A stretch of DNA of 64,000 nucleotides, taken from positions 6,200,001 through 6,264,000 of the forward strand of contig CP085629.1 of NCBI GenBank assembly GCA_024704175.1, read 5' to 3'. Below are positions 50,038 through 59,301 of the stretch, in pieces. A model generated the notes under the pieces. The model was not told the DNA's origin. It did no database searches and saw only the letters and a list, made by a program, of their open reading frames with translations. Within the stretch, counting starts at the first letter, position 1; each line of letters opens with the position of its first letter. The stretch is from Paenibacillus sp. P25 (GTDB taxonomy: Bacteria; Bacillota; Bacilli; Paenibacillales; NBRC-103111). Position numbers and translations under genes: made by a program.

Positions 50038-51085
50038 TTATGGATATACTGGGGAGAATGCCAATCCGGTCATTTCGTCCCAGCCCATCATCAAGTTCAA
50101 GTTCTGTACCGCCTGCCCGGCGCGCCCTTCACCACATTGTCGATCGCCGACAGCACCGTCAGACGGCCGGTCCGCGAATCCAGCGACAAGCCGATATCGC
50201 AGTAGTTGGAGCCCCATACTTCCTTCGTTGCCGGATACTTGCCTTTATCGCGAATCCGCACGAAGCGGCGTCCTTCATAATAGCTGCGGAAGAGCTCGAA
50301 GACCTCATCCTCCGTACGCGGCTCCTTCAAATTTACATAAATCGTCGACAAAATCCCCGCGTCATCGGCACCAGGTGCGTCGTGAAGGTAATGACCGTCT
50401 CTTCTCCGGAAAGACGCGTGAGCGTCTGTTCGATCTCCGGCGTATGCTGGTGTTTATTCACTTTATAAGCATAGAAATTCTCATTGATTTCGGAAAAATG
50501 CGTCGTCATGCTGAGCCCGCGTCCCGCTCCAGATACGCCGGACTTCGCATCGACAATGATCGACTTCATGTCGATCCAGCCTTTGGCTGCAAGCGGCGCC
50601 AGCCCCAAAGTCGAGGCCGTCGGATAGCGACCGGGATTGGAAATGAAATTCGCTCCCCGCACCTCGTCGCCGAACACCTCGGCCAGACCGTAAACCGCCT
50701 TCTCCAGGAATGCGGCGTCCGCCGGCTTATGCTTATACCACTTCTCATAAACTTCGCCCGATTTCAGCCGGAAGTCGCCCGAGATATCGATGACCTTCAG
50801 CCCCGCTTCCAGCGGCTTCGGCGATAGCTCCGTACTTACCCCATGCGGTGTCGCGAGAAATACCACATCCGCCTTTTCCTTGATCACGTCGACATCCACC
50901 GCATCCAGCCGGTCGGTAACGATCTGGCTCAAATGCGGAAACCCGTCGGCGAGCAGTGCGCCCGGATTCGAAGAGGACACCACCGACGTCACCGCCACAT
51001 GGGGATGCATCAGCAGCGACCGGATCACTTCCGCACCGCTGTAGCCCGTTGCTCCGATAACCGCCGCCCTTAATTTCGTAGACAT
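50038..51085 (-). CDS. argC: N-acetyl-gamma-glutamyl-phosphate reductase, active-site Cys replaced by Arg
   Basis: About 349 aa; first gene of argCJBDFGH. Start ATG 51085 (MSTKLRAAVIGATGYSGAEV) behind GGAGGGAACGGAT. The NADP-binding Rossmann motif is GATGYSGAE. Further blocks: VVFLATPHGVSTELSPKPLE, VIDISGDFRLKSGEVYEKWY and DAKSGVSGAGRGLSMTTHFS. In the family the catalytic cysteine is in SNPGCYPTA; here the sequence reads ISNPGRYPTAS (codon CGC instead of TGC), which would abolish activity if real. Frame breaks near 50360 and 50105; the last codons read WDEMTGLAFSPVYP before the stop at 50038-50040. Confidence 0.93.
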
Positions 51086-51111
51086 ATCCGTTCCCTCCAC
51101 ATGAAAACTAT

Positions 51112-51145
51112 GTATTATTATACAGTCACGGGTATAATAATACAA
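51112..51145 (-). promoter_or_regulatory. arg operon promoter with paired inverted repeat (possible ArgR/AhrC operator)
   Basis: Minus-strand promoter TTGTAT (51145-51140), 17-bp spacer, TATAAT (51122-51117). The two boxes sit in the two arms of a perfect 12-bp inverted repeat, GTATTATTATAC (51112-51123) and GTATAATAATAC (51132-51143). AT-rich palindromes of this size resemble ARG boxes of the arginine repressor, so repression by arginine is likely. Confidence 0.65.
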
Positions 51146-51471
51146 TAGATATTTATAATTGCCGAGCCGCTTTCAAGGAGCATATATCGGTGTCTGGATG
51201 AAGCTTTTCCGGATAGGTCCGAGAGCCATACCTCCCTGTTCAACGTGTTTTTCCGTCTTATCAATACTTAAGCAAACGAAGGGCCATGATGACGCTTGCA
51301 AGCGGTCTTCCGCTGCGTTTTATCTGCCCATTTCATCGTACTCCACGGCACCGGGATGTGCAACTTTTTATAGGTATCCTTGCTGCCTGCGAATTCGCTG
51401 TATGTACCCGCAAAATCCGCTCCCAGTCGTCGCCTGCTTTTTCCCGTTTGACCCCCCGGCGATTCCGCATC
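51146..51471. other. Intergenic region between argC and yvjA
   Basis: 326 bp between the arg promoter and the end of yvjA. No gene, RNA or strong hairpin recognised. Confidence 0.4.
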
Positions 51472-52518
51472 CTATACCGTTCCGGGCAGCTTGAAGCCTT
51501 CGCCGAGCACCTCGTTGGTATCGCTCAGAATGACGAAAGCTCCCGGGTCGATTCCCCGCACGAGCTCCTTCAGCCGGGTCACTTCCGTCTGGCTCACGAC
51601 GACCATCAGCACCGTACGCTCTTCCCCGTGAAACCGCCCTTCGCCTGCAGACTGGTGAGGCCCCGGTCCAGCTCATAGAGAATGGCTCCCTGCAGCACGT
51701 CCGCTCTCTCCGATATGATAAAAGCCACTTTGGAGTAGCTGAAGCCGAGCTGTACCACATTGATCGTCCGGCTGGTAACGAACAGCCCGATCAGCGCATA
51801 CAGCGCCTTTTCCGGAGACAAAGTAAATCCCGCCGTCGTAATGACCAGCCCGTCAAGCATCGCTACGCAAAGGCCCAAGCCGATGCCGGTGTATTTATGT
51901 ATAATTTGCGCCGCAAGATCCAGCCCGCCGGTGGAACCCCTCCCCCGAAAAACGAGCCCTAGTCCAATCCCGACCAGTATCCCTCCGTAGATGCTCGCCA
52001 GCAGCAAATTGGTCGTTAGCGGCGGCGACTCTTTCGTGAGCAGCACGAACAGCGGCAAGCAGTACGGAGCCGACCGCTGTCTTCACGCCGAAATGCCCGC
52101 CAAGCAGCCATAATCCGGCCAGGAACAGCGGAATATTGAGCGCCCACTGGGTCAGGGCCGGCTCTACGCCGAACACCTCCTTCACGATGATGCTGATCCC
52201 CGACACACCGCCGGAGGCCACCTGATTCGGACTGAGAAACATATTGAAGCTGAGCGCAATCAGCAGCGACCCCGCCAGCAAAAAAGCATATTCGCGCACG
52301 GCCATAGCCATCCGGCCCGCCCGCCTTTTCTTCCGCCGCCTTTCCCTCATCCGCCGGCCTTCCTCGTCCGAGGCTGCACGGCTTCTCCGCAGGACGGCGG
52401 GAGCCTCTTCTTCCCTCTTCACTTCCTCGGTCAAGCTCATTCCTCCTCCGCCGGGCGTTTTCCCTTCAGGCACCCGCTCCCAATGCCTGCTTTTCAGGCT
52501 AAACCTAACGCGGTCCAT
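51472..52518 (-). CDS. yvjA: YitT-family membrane protein with DUF2179 (YvjA-like)
   Basis: About 348 aa. A basic, charged N-terminal extension (RMRERRRKKRRAGRMAMAVR) is followed by five membrane helices (AFLLAGSLLIALSFNMFLSP, LTQWALNIPLFLAGLWLLGG, LLASIYGGILVGIGLGLVFR), GSTGGLDLAAQIIHKYTGIG, and the cytosolic DUF2179 domain (VAFIISERADVLQGAILYEL, then VLGEGFKLPGTV). YvjA lies beside prfB in B. subtilis too. Frame breaks near 52060 and 51620. The start is uncertain: the ATG at 52518 has GGAGG 13-14 nt upstream; MSLTEEVKREEE at 52440 is an alternative. Confidence 0.75.
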
Positions 52519-52583
52519 TATATGTAGGATGATCCTCCATCTGCCGTTTTATCTATCTTCAACCTTTTTTCCCACGGTGAAAA

Positions 52584-52614
52584 CAAAAAAGGCTATCCCG
52601 CTAAGGGATAACCT
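52584..52614 (-). terminator. Terminator of prfB
   Basis: AGGTTATCCC / GGGATAGCCT stem followed on the minus strand by TTTTTTG. Confidence 0.85.
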
Positions 52615-52635
52615 AATCTTGTCTTCGAAGAGGGC

Positions 52636-53755
52636 TTAAGCCTCTTTCTCCTGTTTATTAATCTGCTTCCGGAGGTAAGCATCGATGAACGCGTCTAAAT
52701 CGCCGTCCATCACCGCACCGATGTTCCCCGTCTCTTCCTGTGTCCGGTGGTCCTTCACCATGCTGTACGGATGGAAGACGTAAGAGCGGATCTGGCTTCC
52801 CCAAGCGATATCGCTTACTTCGCCTCGGATCTCGGCCAAATGCTTCTGCTGCTCTTCGATCTTCCTCTCGTAGAGCTTCGAACGAAGCATTTTCAAACAG
52901 CGCTCGCGGTTCTTGATCTGCGATCGTTCCGTCTGGCGACTGACGACAATGCCTGTCGGAATGTGAGTCATCCGCACGGCGGAGTCCGTCGTATTGATAT
53001 GCTGACCGCCGGCGCCGCTGGACCGGTACACGTCCACCTTCAGATCCTCGGTACGAATTTCAATCTCTTCGTCATCCTCAATTTCCGGCATGACATCGCA
53101 CGAGACGAATGACGTATGCCGGCGCCCGGAAGCATCGAACGGCGAGATCCGCACGAGCCGGTGCACGCCCTTCTCGGCCTTCAAATACCCGTAGGCATTA
53201 TAGCCTTTAATCAGCAGCGTGACGCTCTTGACACCCGCTTCATCGCCCGGCAAATAGTCAAGCACTTCGACCTTGTAATCCCGCTTCTCCGCCCAGCGGC
53301 GGTACATGCGAAGCAGCATCTCCGCCCAGTCCTGGGACTCCGTGCCTCCGGCACCCGGGTGCAGCTCGAGAATCGCATTCAGCTTGTCGTAAGGCTCGCT
53401 GAGCAGAAGCTGCAGCTCGAATTCCTCCAGCTTCTTCACCAGCGCCGCAAGCCCCGTCTTGATGTCCTCGGCCATACTCTCGTCCTGCTCTTCCTGGACC
53501 AGCTCGGCCAATACTTCCAGGTCGTTAAACTCCGCTTCAAGCGCCTGGAACTGATCAACGCCTCCTTTGACGGCGTTCATTTCGGCGATCAGCTTCTGCG
53601 CCCGTTCATTGTCGTCCCAGAAGTCCGGAGCCGACATCTTCTCCTCATAATCCGCGATCTGCTCCAGCTTGAGATCTAAGTCAAAGAGACCCCCTAAGCT
53701 CAGCCAATCGCTTGGCCGTTTCTTGCAAATCCCGTTTAACCTCTGTTTCCAACAT
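52636..53755 (-). CDS. prfB: Peptide chain release factor 2, with programmed +1 frameshift
   Basis: About 372 aa. Ends translation at UGA and UAA. Start ATG 53755 (MLETEVKRDLQETAKRLAEL), 24 codons, then an in-frame TGA at 53683-53681; ribosomes shift +1 to continue as LDLDLKLEQIADYEEKMSAP. The GGQ peptidyl-hydrolysis motif is YRSSGAGGQHINTTDSAV, the stop-codon recognition SPF is VRISPFDASGR, and the PCRF domain has LELHPGAGGTESQDWAEMLL. The shift here is the normal autoregulation of RF2, not an error. No other break. Confidence 0.96.
53681..53699 (-). promoter_or_regulatory. prfB +1 recoding site
   Basis: Minus strand CTTAGGGGGTCTCTTTGAC: a Shine-Dalgarno-like AGGGGG, then CTT TGA C. Slow decoding of TGA when RF2 is low allows CTT to slip to TTG/GAC. 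Confidence 0.95.
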
Positions 53756-53912
53756 ATAGCAACACCTCTGCTTGGTTTATTGTAAAAGAAAAACTCCTTA
53801 TCGGAGTCCTTCAAAGTTGCAGTGCGCTTTATCGCTTTTAACACACTTAAACTTTCCAAATCGTTAAAGGAGACCGAGGCGAAGCCCCGACCTCCCGTTC
53901 TTCCTTTATCGC

Positions 53913-56417
53913 TTAAGCCCCATGGCACTGCTTATATTTCTTGCCGCCGCCGCAAGGACAAAGATCGTTCCGGCCGATTTGATCCCCGCTCGTTACCGGG
54001 CGCTTCGGCGCCGGCTCGCCGTTCGTGGCCATTTCATGCTCGTCGACGACAGCTTCACGGATGAGGTTCGTTTCCACGTGCGCCTTCATGACGTATGTGG
54101 CCACTTCCTCCTGAATGCTTTGGATCATCTCTTGGAACATTTCATAGCCCTCAAACTGGTATTCGCGAAGCGGATCGGTACCGCCGTAGGCACGCAGGTG
54201 GATGCCTTGACGCAGTTGATCCATTGCATCGATGTGATCCATCCACTTGCTGTCGACCGCACGAAGTACGACCACCTTCTCGAATTCGCGGAAGAACTCT
54301 TCGCCGATGGCCTTCTCGCGCTCTTCGTAAACTCGCGTCACGAGATCGCGCAGGAATTCGACCATCTCTTCCTTCTCTTTCCCCACAGCTCTTCTTTCGT
54401 CAGCTGGCCTTCCGTGAGGATCGTGCCGTTCAAATAATCGACGATGGCCTGCAGATCCCACTCTTCCGGCACCTGCGCATCCGAACAGTGAGCATCGACC
54501 ACCCGGTCGACGATCGGCAACATCATGCCCAGAACGATATCGCGGATATTCTCCGACTCGATCACCTCGCGGCGCTGCTTGTAGATGATTTCCCGGCCGC
54601 TGATTCATCACGTCGTCATACTGCAGGACAATCTTCCGCACGTCGAAGTTGTTGCCTTCCACCCGCTTCTGGGCGGATTCGATCGCTCTCGAGATCAGCT
54701 TGCTTTCGATCGGCTGATCTTCCTCGAAGCCGAGACGGTCCATCATGCCCATGATGTTCTCCGCACCGAAGCGGCGCATCAGTTCATCCTCGAGCGACAA
54801 ATAAAATTGCGAAGAGCCCGGGTCGCCCTGGCGTCCCGCACGGCCGCGAAGCTGGTTATCAATCCGGCGGCTTTCATGCCGCTCGGTACCTATAATATGC
54901 AGCCCGCCGAGTTCGGCCACTCCATCGCCCAGCATGATGTCTGTACCGCGGCCCGCCATGTTGGTCGCGATCGTTACCGCGCCGCGCTGACCCGCCTTGG
55001 ACACGATTTCCGCTTCCTCGGCATGGTACTTCGCGTTCAGCACCTTATGCGGCACGCCTTTTTTCTTCAGCATTTCAGAGAGAATTTCCGAGTTCTCGAT
55101 CGATATCGTACCCACAAGCACAGGTCGCCCTTTCTTGTGGCGCTCAACGATTTCGTTCACAACGGCGCGGAATTTACTCGCAACCGATTTATACACGACG
55201 TCCGGCATATCCTGGCGGATCATCGGCTTGTTCGTCGGCACAACAATAACGTCGAGACCGTAAATTTTCTTCAGCTCTTCCTCTTCCGTCTTCGCCGTAC
55301 CGGTCATCCCGGCCAGCTTGCGGTACATCCGGAAATAGTTTTGCAGCGTGATCGTTGCGAGCGTCATCGATTCGTTCTGCACCTGCAGCTTCTCTTTCGC
55401 TTCAATCGCCTGGTGCAGGCCTTCGCTGTAGCGGCGGCCTACCATGAGGCGGCCCGTGAACTCGTCGACGATGATGATCTCGCCGTCCTGCACGACGTAA
55501 TCCACATCCCGGCGCATGATGACGTGTGCCTTGAGTGCCTGCGTAATATGGTGGTTCAGCGTGACATGCTCGTGATCGAACAGGTTCTCGATCCCGAAGG
55601 CCTTCTCCGCTTTCTCCACGCCCGCTTCCGTCAGCGCAACGGACTTCATTTTCTCATCGACGGTGTAGTCCTCTTCATCTTTCAGCCGGCTTACAAAATG
55701 ATCCGCCATATAATATAAGTCCGTCGATTTGGCGGCTTGTCCCGAAATAATGAGTGGTGTCCGCGCTTCGTCTACCAGAATCGAATCCACTTCGTCAATG
55801 ACCGCAAAATAGAGCGGCCGCTGCACCATCTGCTCTTTGTACACGACCATGTTGTCGCGCAGATAGTCAAAGCCGAACTCGTTGTTCGTACCATAAGTGA
55901 TGTCGCACGCATACGCCTGCTGCTTCGCTTCATGGCTGAGCTGAGCCAGATTGACCCCTACGGTCATGCCGAGGAATTCATAGATTCTGCCCATCTCCGC
56001 GCTGTCGCGCTGAGCCAAATAGTCGTTGACCGTTACCACGTGCACGCCCTGGCCGGCAAGAGCATTCAAATAAACCGGCAGGGTGCCGACCAGCGTCTTC
56101 CCTTCACCGGTTCTCATCTCCGCGATACGGCCTTCATGGAGCACCATGCCCCCGATCAGCTGCACATCATAATGGCGCTTGCCCAGGACGCGCTTGGAAG
56201 CCTCGCGAACGACGCCGAACGCTTCCGGCAGCAGATCGTCCAGCGTTTCCCCATGCTCCAGGCGCTGGCGGAATTCCCTGGTTTTTGCTTTCAAGCCTTC
56301 ATCCGAGAATGTACTATATTGTTCTTCAAGCGAGTTGATATACTCGACCGTTTTCCACATGCGCTTCAATTCGCGTTCATTGGAATCTCCAAATATCTTC
56401 TTAACGAGACCTAGCAT
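53913..56417 (-). CDS. secA: Protein translocase ATPase SecA
   Basis: About 834 aa. Motor of the Sec pathway. DEAD motor: Walker A AEMRTGEGKTLVGTLPVYLN, GTNNEFGFDYLRDNM, Walker B FAVIDEVDSILVDEARTPLI, then IATNMAGRGTDIMLGDGV and TERHESRRIDNQLRGRAGRQ. The helical scaffold (RAVDSKWMDHIDAMDQLRQG) is followed by the zinc SEC-C tail RNDLCPCGGGKKYKQCH. Two compensating frame breaks, near 54597 and 54390, put ~70 residues out of frame; the alternative frame there gives the expected REIIYKQRREVIESENIRDI. GGAAGGGG precedes the ATG. Essential, so the breaks are almost certainly sequence errors. Confidence 0.96.
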   Translation of the reverse strand: MLGLVKKIFGDSNERELKRMWKTVEYINSLEEQYSTFSDEGLKAKTREFRQRLEHGETLDDLLPEAFGVVREASKRVLGKRHYDVQLIGGMVLHEGRIAEMRTGEGKTLVGTLPVYLNALAGQGVHVVTVNDYLAQRDSAEMGRIYEFLGMTVGVNLAQLSHEAKQQAYACDITYGTNNEFGFDYLRDNMVVYKEQMVQRPLYFAVIDEVDSILVDEARTPLIISGQAAKSTDLYYMADHFVSRLKDEEDYTVDEKMKSVALTEAGVEKAEKAFGIENLFDHEHVTLNHHITQALKAHVIMRRDVDYVVQDGEIIIVDEFTGRLMVGRRYSEGLHQAIEAKEKLQVQNESMTLATITLQNYFRMYRKLAGMTGTAKTEEEELKKIYGLDVIVVPTNKPMIRQDMPDVVYKSVASKFRAVVNEIVERHKKGRPVLVGTISIENSEILSEMLKKKGVPHKVLNAKYHAEEAEIVSKAGQRGAVTIATNMAGRGTDIMLGDGVAELGGLHIIGTERHESRRIDNQLRGRAGRQGDPGSSQFYLSLEDELMRRFGAENIMGMMDRLGFEEDQPIESKLISRAIESAQKRVEGNNFDVRKIVLQYDDVMNQRPGNHLQAAPRGDRVGEYPRYRSGHDVADRRPGGRCSLFGCAGAGRVGSAGHRRLFERHDPHGRPADERRAVGKEKEEMVEFLRDLVTRVYEEREKAIGEEFFREFEKVVVLRAVDSKWMDHIDAMDQLRQGIHLRAYGGTDPLREYQFEGYEMFQEMIQSIQEEVATYVMKAHVETNLIREAVVDEHEMATNGEPAPKRPVTSGDQIGRNDLCPCGGGKKYKQCHGA

Positions 56418-56586
56418 GCCTGCTATTCCCCTTCCTTTTTCGTGCGGTACGCCTTAGCTTAAATTGTAACAGTTTGCAGCACGTACCGCAACAAACGACT
56501 GCATTTCCCATGTACAACCTAATAATACCACGCGCGACCATTTTTAACCCGGATTTGCAGCCGGAAAAGCGAGTCAAGGACAATTA

Positions 56587-56662
56587 AAAAGAGCCTGCCT
56601 GAACCATCGCCCGGCACCATAATAAACGGTGATACCGGCCGTTAGGTTTCAGACAAGCTCGT
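56587..56662 (-). terminator. Large bipartite terminator of hpf
   Basis: GAGC-TTG-TCTGAAACC / GGTTCAGGCAGGCTC outer stem enclosing an AACGG...CCGTT and CACC/GGTG inner hairpin, followed on the minus strand by TTTTTAATTG. Confidence 0.75.
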
Positions 56663-56722
56663 GGTTTTCATAAGTTTCAGAGAATTACAAATCCCGGTAT
56701 GTCCTTTTCAGAGTCTTGCTAC

Positions 56723-57267
56723 TTACAGCGCCGGCTCGATCAAGCCGTATTTGCCGTCGTTTCGCTTGTAGACCACATTGACTTGGGACGTATCCATATT
56801 GGCAAAAACAAAGAAATTATGGCCTACCATGTTCATTTGCAGGATCGCTTCTTCCACATCCATCGGCTTCAGCGTAAACCGCTTCGTCCGCACCAATTCA
56901 AAATAGTCGTCTTCATGGGAATAGGAAGTATCCGGTTCTATCCGGAAAAAGTCTTTAATCCCGCCTTCCTGGCGGATTTTGCGGTTCGCCTTCGTCTTGG
57001 CCTTGCGGATCTGCCGCTCGAGCTTATCCACAACCAAATCCACAGAAGCATACATATCGGTATGCTTCTCTTCCGCCCGGAGCATGAACCCCGGCAGAGG
57101 AATCGTGACTTCAACCGTTTGCATGCCTTTTAATACGCTTAGGGTGACATTCACTTCCGAAGTAGGGGAGCTTCAAAATACCGTTCCAGCCTGCTCAATT
57201 TCTTTTCCACATAATCCTTCAGAGCCTCGGTAACAGGGATATTTTCGCCTCGAATGTTAAATTTCAT
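56723..57267 (-). CDS. hpf: Ribosome hibernation promoting factor, long form
   Basis: About 181 aa. Dimerises 70S ribosomes into 100S particles in resting cells. Start ATG 57267 (MKFNIRGENIPVTEALKDYV) with AAAGGAGGAG. The N-terminal S30AE domain continues over a frame break near 57167 into EVNVTLSVLKGMQTVEVTIP and DMYASVDLVVDKLERQIRKA. The C-terminal dimerisation domain is KRFTLKPMDVEEAILQMNMV to GHNFFVFANMDTSQVNVVYK and DGKYGLIEP. The long form (with the C-terminal domain) is usual in Firmicutes. Position upstream of secA is conserved in bacilli. Confidence 0.93.
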
Positions 57268-57387
57268 TGTGCAACTCCTCCTTTCGTACCTACATTATAC
57301 TATATTCACCGCCCTCCTTAAAAAATCCTTCATAATTTTCAAAGAATTTGCGAAATATTTCGACAATTTTATGGCATGGCTTACAAA

Positions 57388-57424
57388 CAAAAAAACACCC
57401 CGGGAGTGTAAATCTCTCGGAGTG
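57388..57424 (-). terminator. Terminator of the cold-shock gene
   Basis: CACTCCGAGAG / CTCCCGGGGTG stem followed on the minus strand by TTTTTTTG. Confidence 0.8.
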
Positions 57425-57495
57425 CCGTTGTTGCTATCCGCGCTAATCAGCTCAAACAATAACCATCTATCGGAGGCCGAGATTCGGCCGGATGA

Positions 57496-57693
57496 TTACA
57501 ACTTGATTACGTTAGCCGCTTGAGGACCGCGAGCGCCTTCTACGATGTCAAACTCAACGGATTGACCTTCTTCCAGCGTTTTGAAGCCGTCTGCTTGGAT
57601 CGCGGAGAAGTGAACGAATACGTCGCCTCCATCTTCGCGCTCAATGAAACCGTAACCTTTTTCTGCGTTAAACCATTTCACTTTACCTTGCAT
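57496..57693 (-). CDS. Cold-shock protein (CspA/CspB family)
   Basis: 65 aa. Start ATG 57693 (MQGKVKWFNAEKGYGFIERE); the upstream in-frame ATGs lie in the leader. OB-fold nucleic-acid chaperone with RNP1 (KGYGFIE) and RNP2 (DVFVHFSAI) motifs and the ending GPQAANVIKL. It has its own terminator. Binds single-stranded RNA and DNA and melts RNA secondary structure. Confidence 0.95.
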   Translation of the reverse strand: MQGKVKWFNAEKGYGFIEREDGGDVFVHFSAIQADGFKTLEEGQSVEFDIVEGARGPQAANVIKL

Positions 57694-57717
57694 GAAAAAC
57701 ATTCCCTTCATTATCAA

Positions 57718-58177
57718 ATGAGCTGTGAGCCTTCCTCACAAACTGACTATAACACTCCCCGCTTCACCATGTCAATGAATGGAAAGCCTGTTAGCAAAAT
57801 ATTTTGAAAATTCGCGTATTAACATTCGGTTAATAAACTATTCACAGTCAAAAAGCCCGTCCTTATACGGTTTTTCGACATTTTCTGCAAAGTTATCAAC
57901 AGAGTTATGCACATTGTCCACAGGGGTGTGGGGATAGACTTTTAATACAAAAAAGCAATACGTTTGGCCGTTTTGTCTTTGTTCCTTTGGTAACTTTTTC
58001 AAGACGTTCATACCCACTATGCAGACCATTCCATTGGTTATCGCTGTCGTAGCTTGGGGATATGTCACTATTATTACAAGTTACGATTCTTGCTTAAATA
58101 TGCTGGACTAATGTGCGAAAAAAATAGATACTTAATCTATAAAGAATTTAGCTTCTTATGAGAGGTGTGTCATCATA
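57718..58177. other. 460-bp AT-rich intergenic region
   Basis: Lies between csp and the methyltransferase gene and begins an AT-rich block. It contains the likely csp promoter/leader on the left and a cluster of DnaA-box-like 9-mers at 57893-57922. No convincing gene. Confidence 0.5.
57893..57922 (+). promoter_or_regulatory. Cluster of three DnaA-box-like 9-mers
   Basis: TTATCAACA (57893-57901), TTATGCACA (57905-57913) and TTGTCCACA (57914-57922) lie head to tail within 30 bp. The second fits TTATNCACA; the others differ by one base. Confidence 0.5.
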
Positions 58178-59237
58178 GTGGATATTGAAAGCAATGTGGA
58201 TGAACTTAGAGGGGAGAGCGCATTTATCCGACCGCCTTTAACGAGGTTGCTCCGGACCATAAAGAAAGATATCAATTAGCGCTTAATTACATTAATAAGA
58301 ATGACAAAATTTTAGATGCGGCGACAGGTGTCGGTTATGGTGCTTACTATATGGCCATGAACTCCAATTGTGAAATGGTTGTGGGTATTGATATCAACGA
58401 TCATGCAATAGAATGGGGAGAAAGTATTTCTCTTCTCCTAAAAACCATATCATCAAAGCCGATCTTTTGGGTGATCTGACAGACATCTTACCTGCCCAGC
58501 AGTTTGATATGGTCACTTGTTTTGAAACGATTGAGCATATAACTAGTGAGAATGACTTTTTAAACAAAATAAATAGATTATTAAAACCAGGGGGAATTTT
58601 GCTAATTTCGTCTCCGAACGAAGAAATTATTCCCTGCTTGCAAAACCCTTTTTATCCCGGTGGGAAAAATCCGCATCATCATCGCCATTATACCCCCAAA
58701 GAATTAAAAGAACTGCTGAGCTCTACAGGATTTACAGTAATAGACCAGTATACCCAATGTCCTAATAATATGGTACGAGGAGAGAATGGTTTCGTCATTG
58801 TATACGTCTGTACCAACATGTCGAAAGAAATAATTAAGCCCATGAACTCCGTGGAAAAAGCCATTGAGAAACTAAACGTTGTACAGATGCGTAAACTGTT
58901 TCCCTTCTTGGAGAATAAAGCTTCCAGCAGCATCGAAATAACATCATTAGATCGTAGAATAGATGAAATCCTAAATTCTTATCACTTACTCATAACGGCG
59001 AATACTCTCTTAGAGAATCAACAGTTTAAAGAAAGTTTGGATATTCTTCTCACAATCGATAAGTCGTTATGTCCGGAAAGCTACTTATTTTTAGGTATTA
59101 TCTATCAGGCACAAGGCACTCTTTTTAGAGCTATAGAGATGTACTCTAAGATTTTGGATAATAGTAATCGTGTAAGTTCAATTATCAGCACATTAGCAGA
59201 AGAACAACTCGTCAACATTATTAATAAATTACAATAG
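58178..59237 (+). CDS. SAM-dependent methyltransferase with helical (TPR-like) tail
   Basis: About 352 aa. Probable GTG start 58178 (DIESNVDELRGE) with GAGAGGTG. After a frame break near 58217: YPTAFNEVAPDHKERYQLAL, then SAM motif I LDAATGVGYGAYYMAM and VVGIDINDHAIEW. A second break near 58412 leads to DMVTCFETIEHI and RLLKPGGILLISSPNEE, typical of class I type-11 methyltransferases. The last ~130 residues (ANTLLENQQFKESLDILLTI, LGIIYQAQGTLFRAIEMY) look like TPR helices. AT-rich, and next to glycosyltransferases with the same TPR-like tails, so probably part of a surface or flagellar glycan pathway (inference). Confidence 0.75.
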
Positions 59238-59252
59238 AAATCCATAGTAAAA

Positions 59253-59286
59253 CAAAAAACCTTAGTCGATTAGGCTAAGGTTTTTA
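59253..59286. terminator. Bidirectional terminator
   Basis: AAAAAACCTTAG / CTAAGGTTTTTA hairpin between two convergent genes, with A-run and T-run on either side. Confidence 0.85.
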
Positions 59287-59301
59287 CTATAATACGAATC
59301 C

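Noticed and set aside
54585..55718. 377-codon open frame on the plus strand
   Set aside because: Antisense shadow of secA.
57838..58068. 76-codon minus-strand frame
   Set aside because: It spans the DnaA-box-like cluster, lacks a ribosome site and does not look like a protein family.
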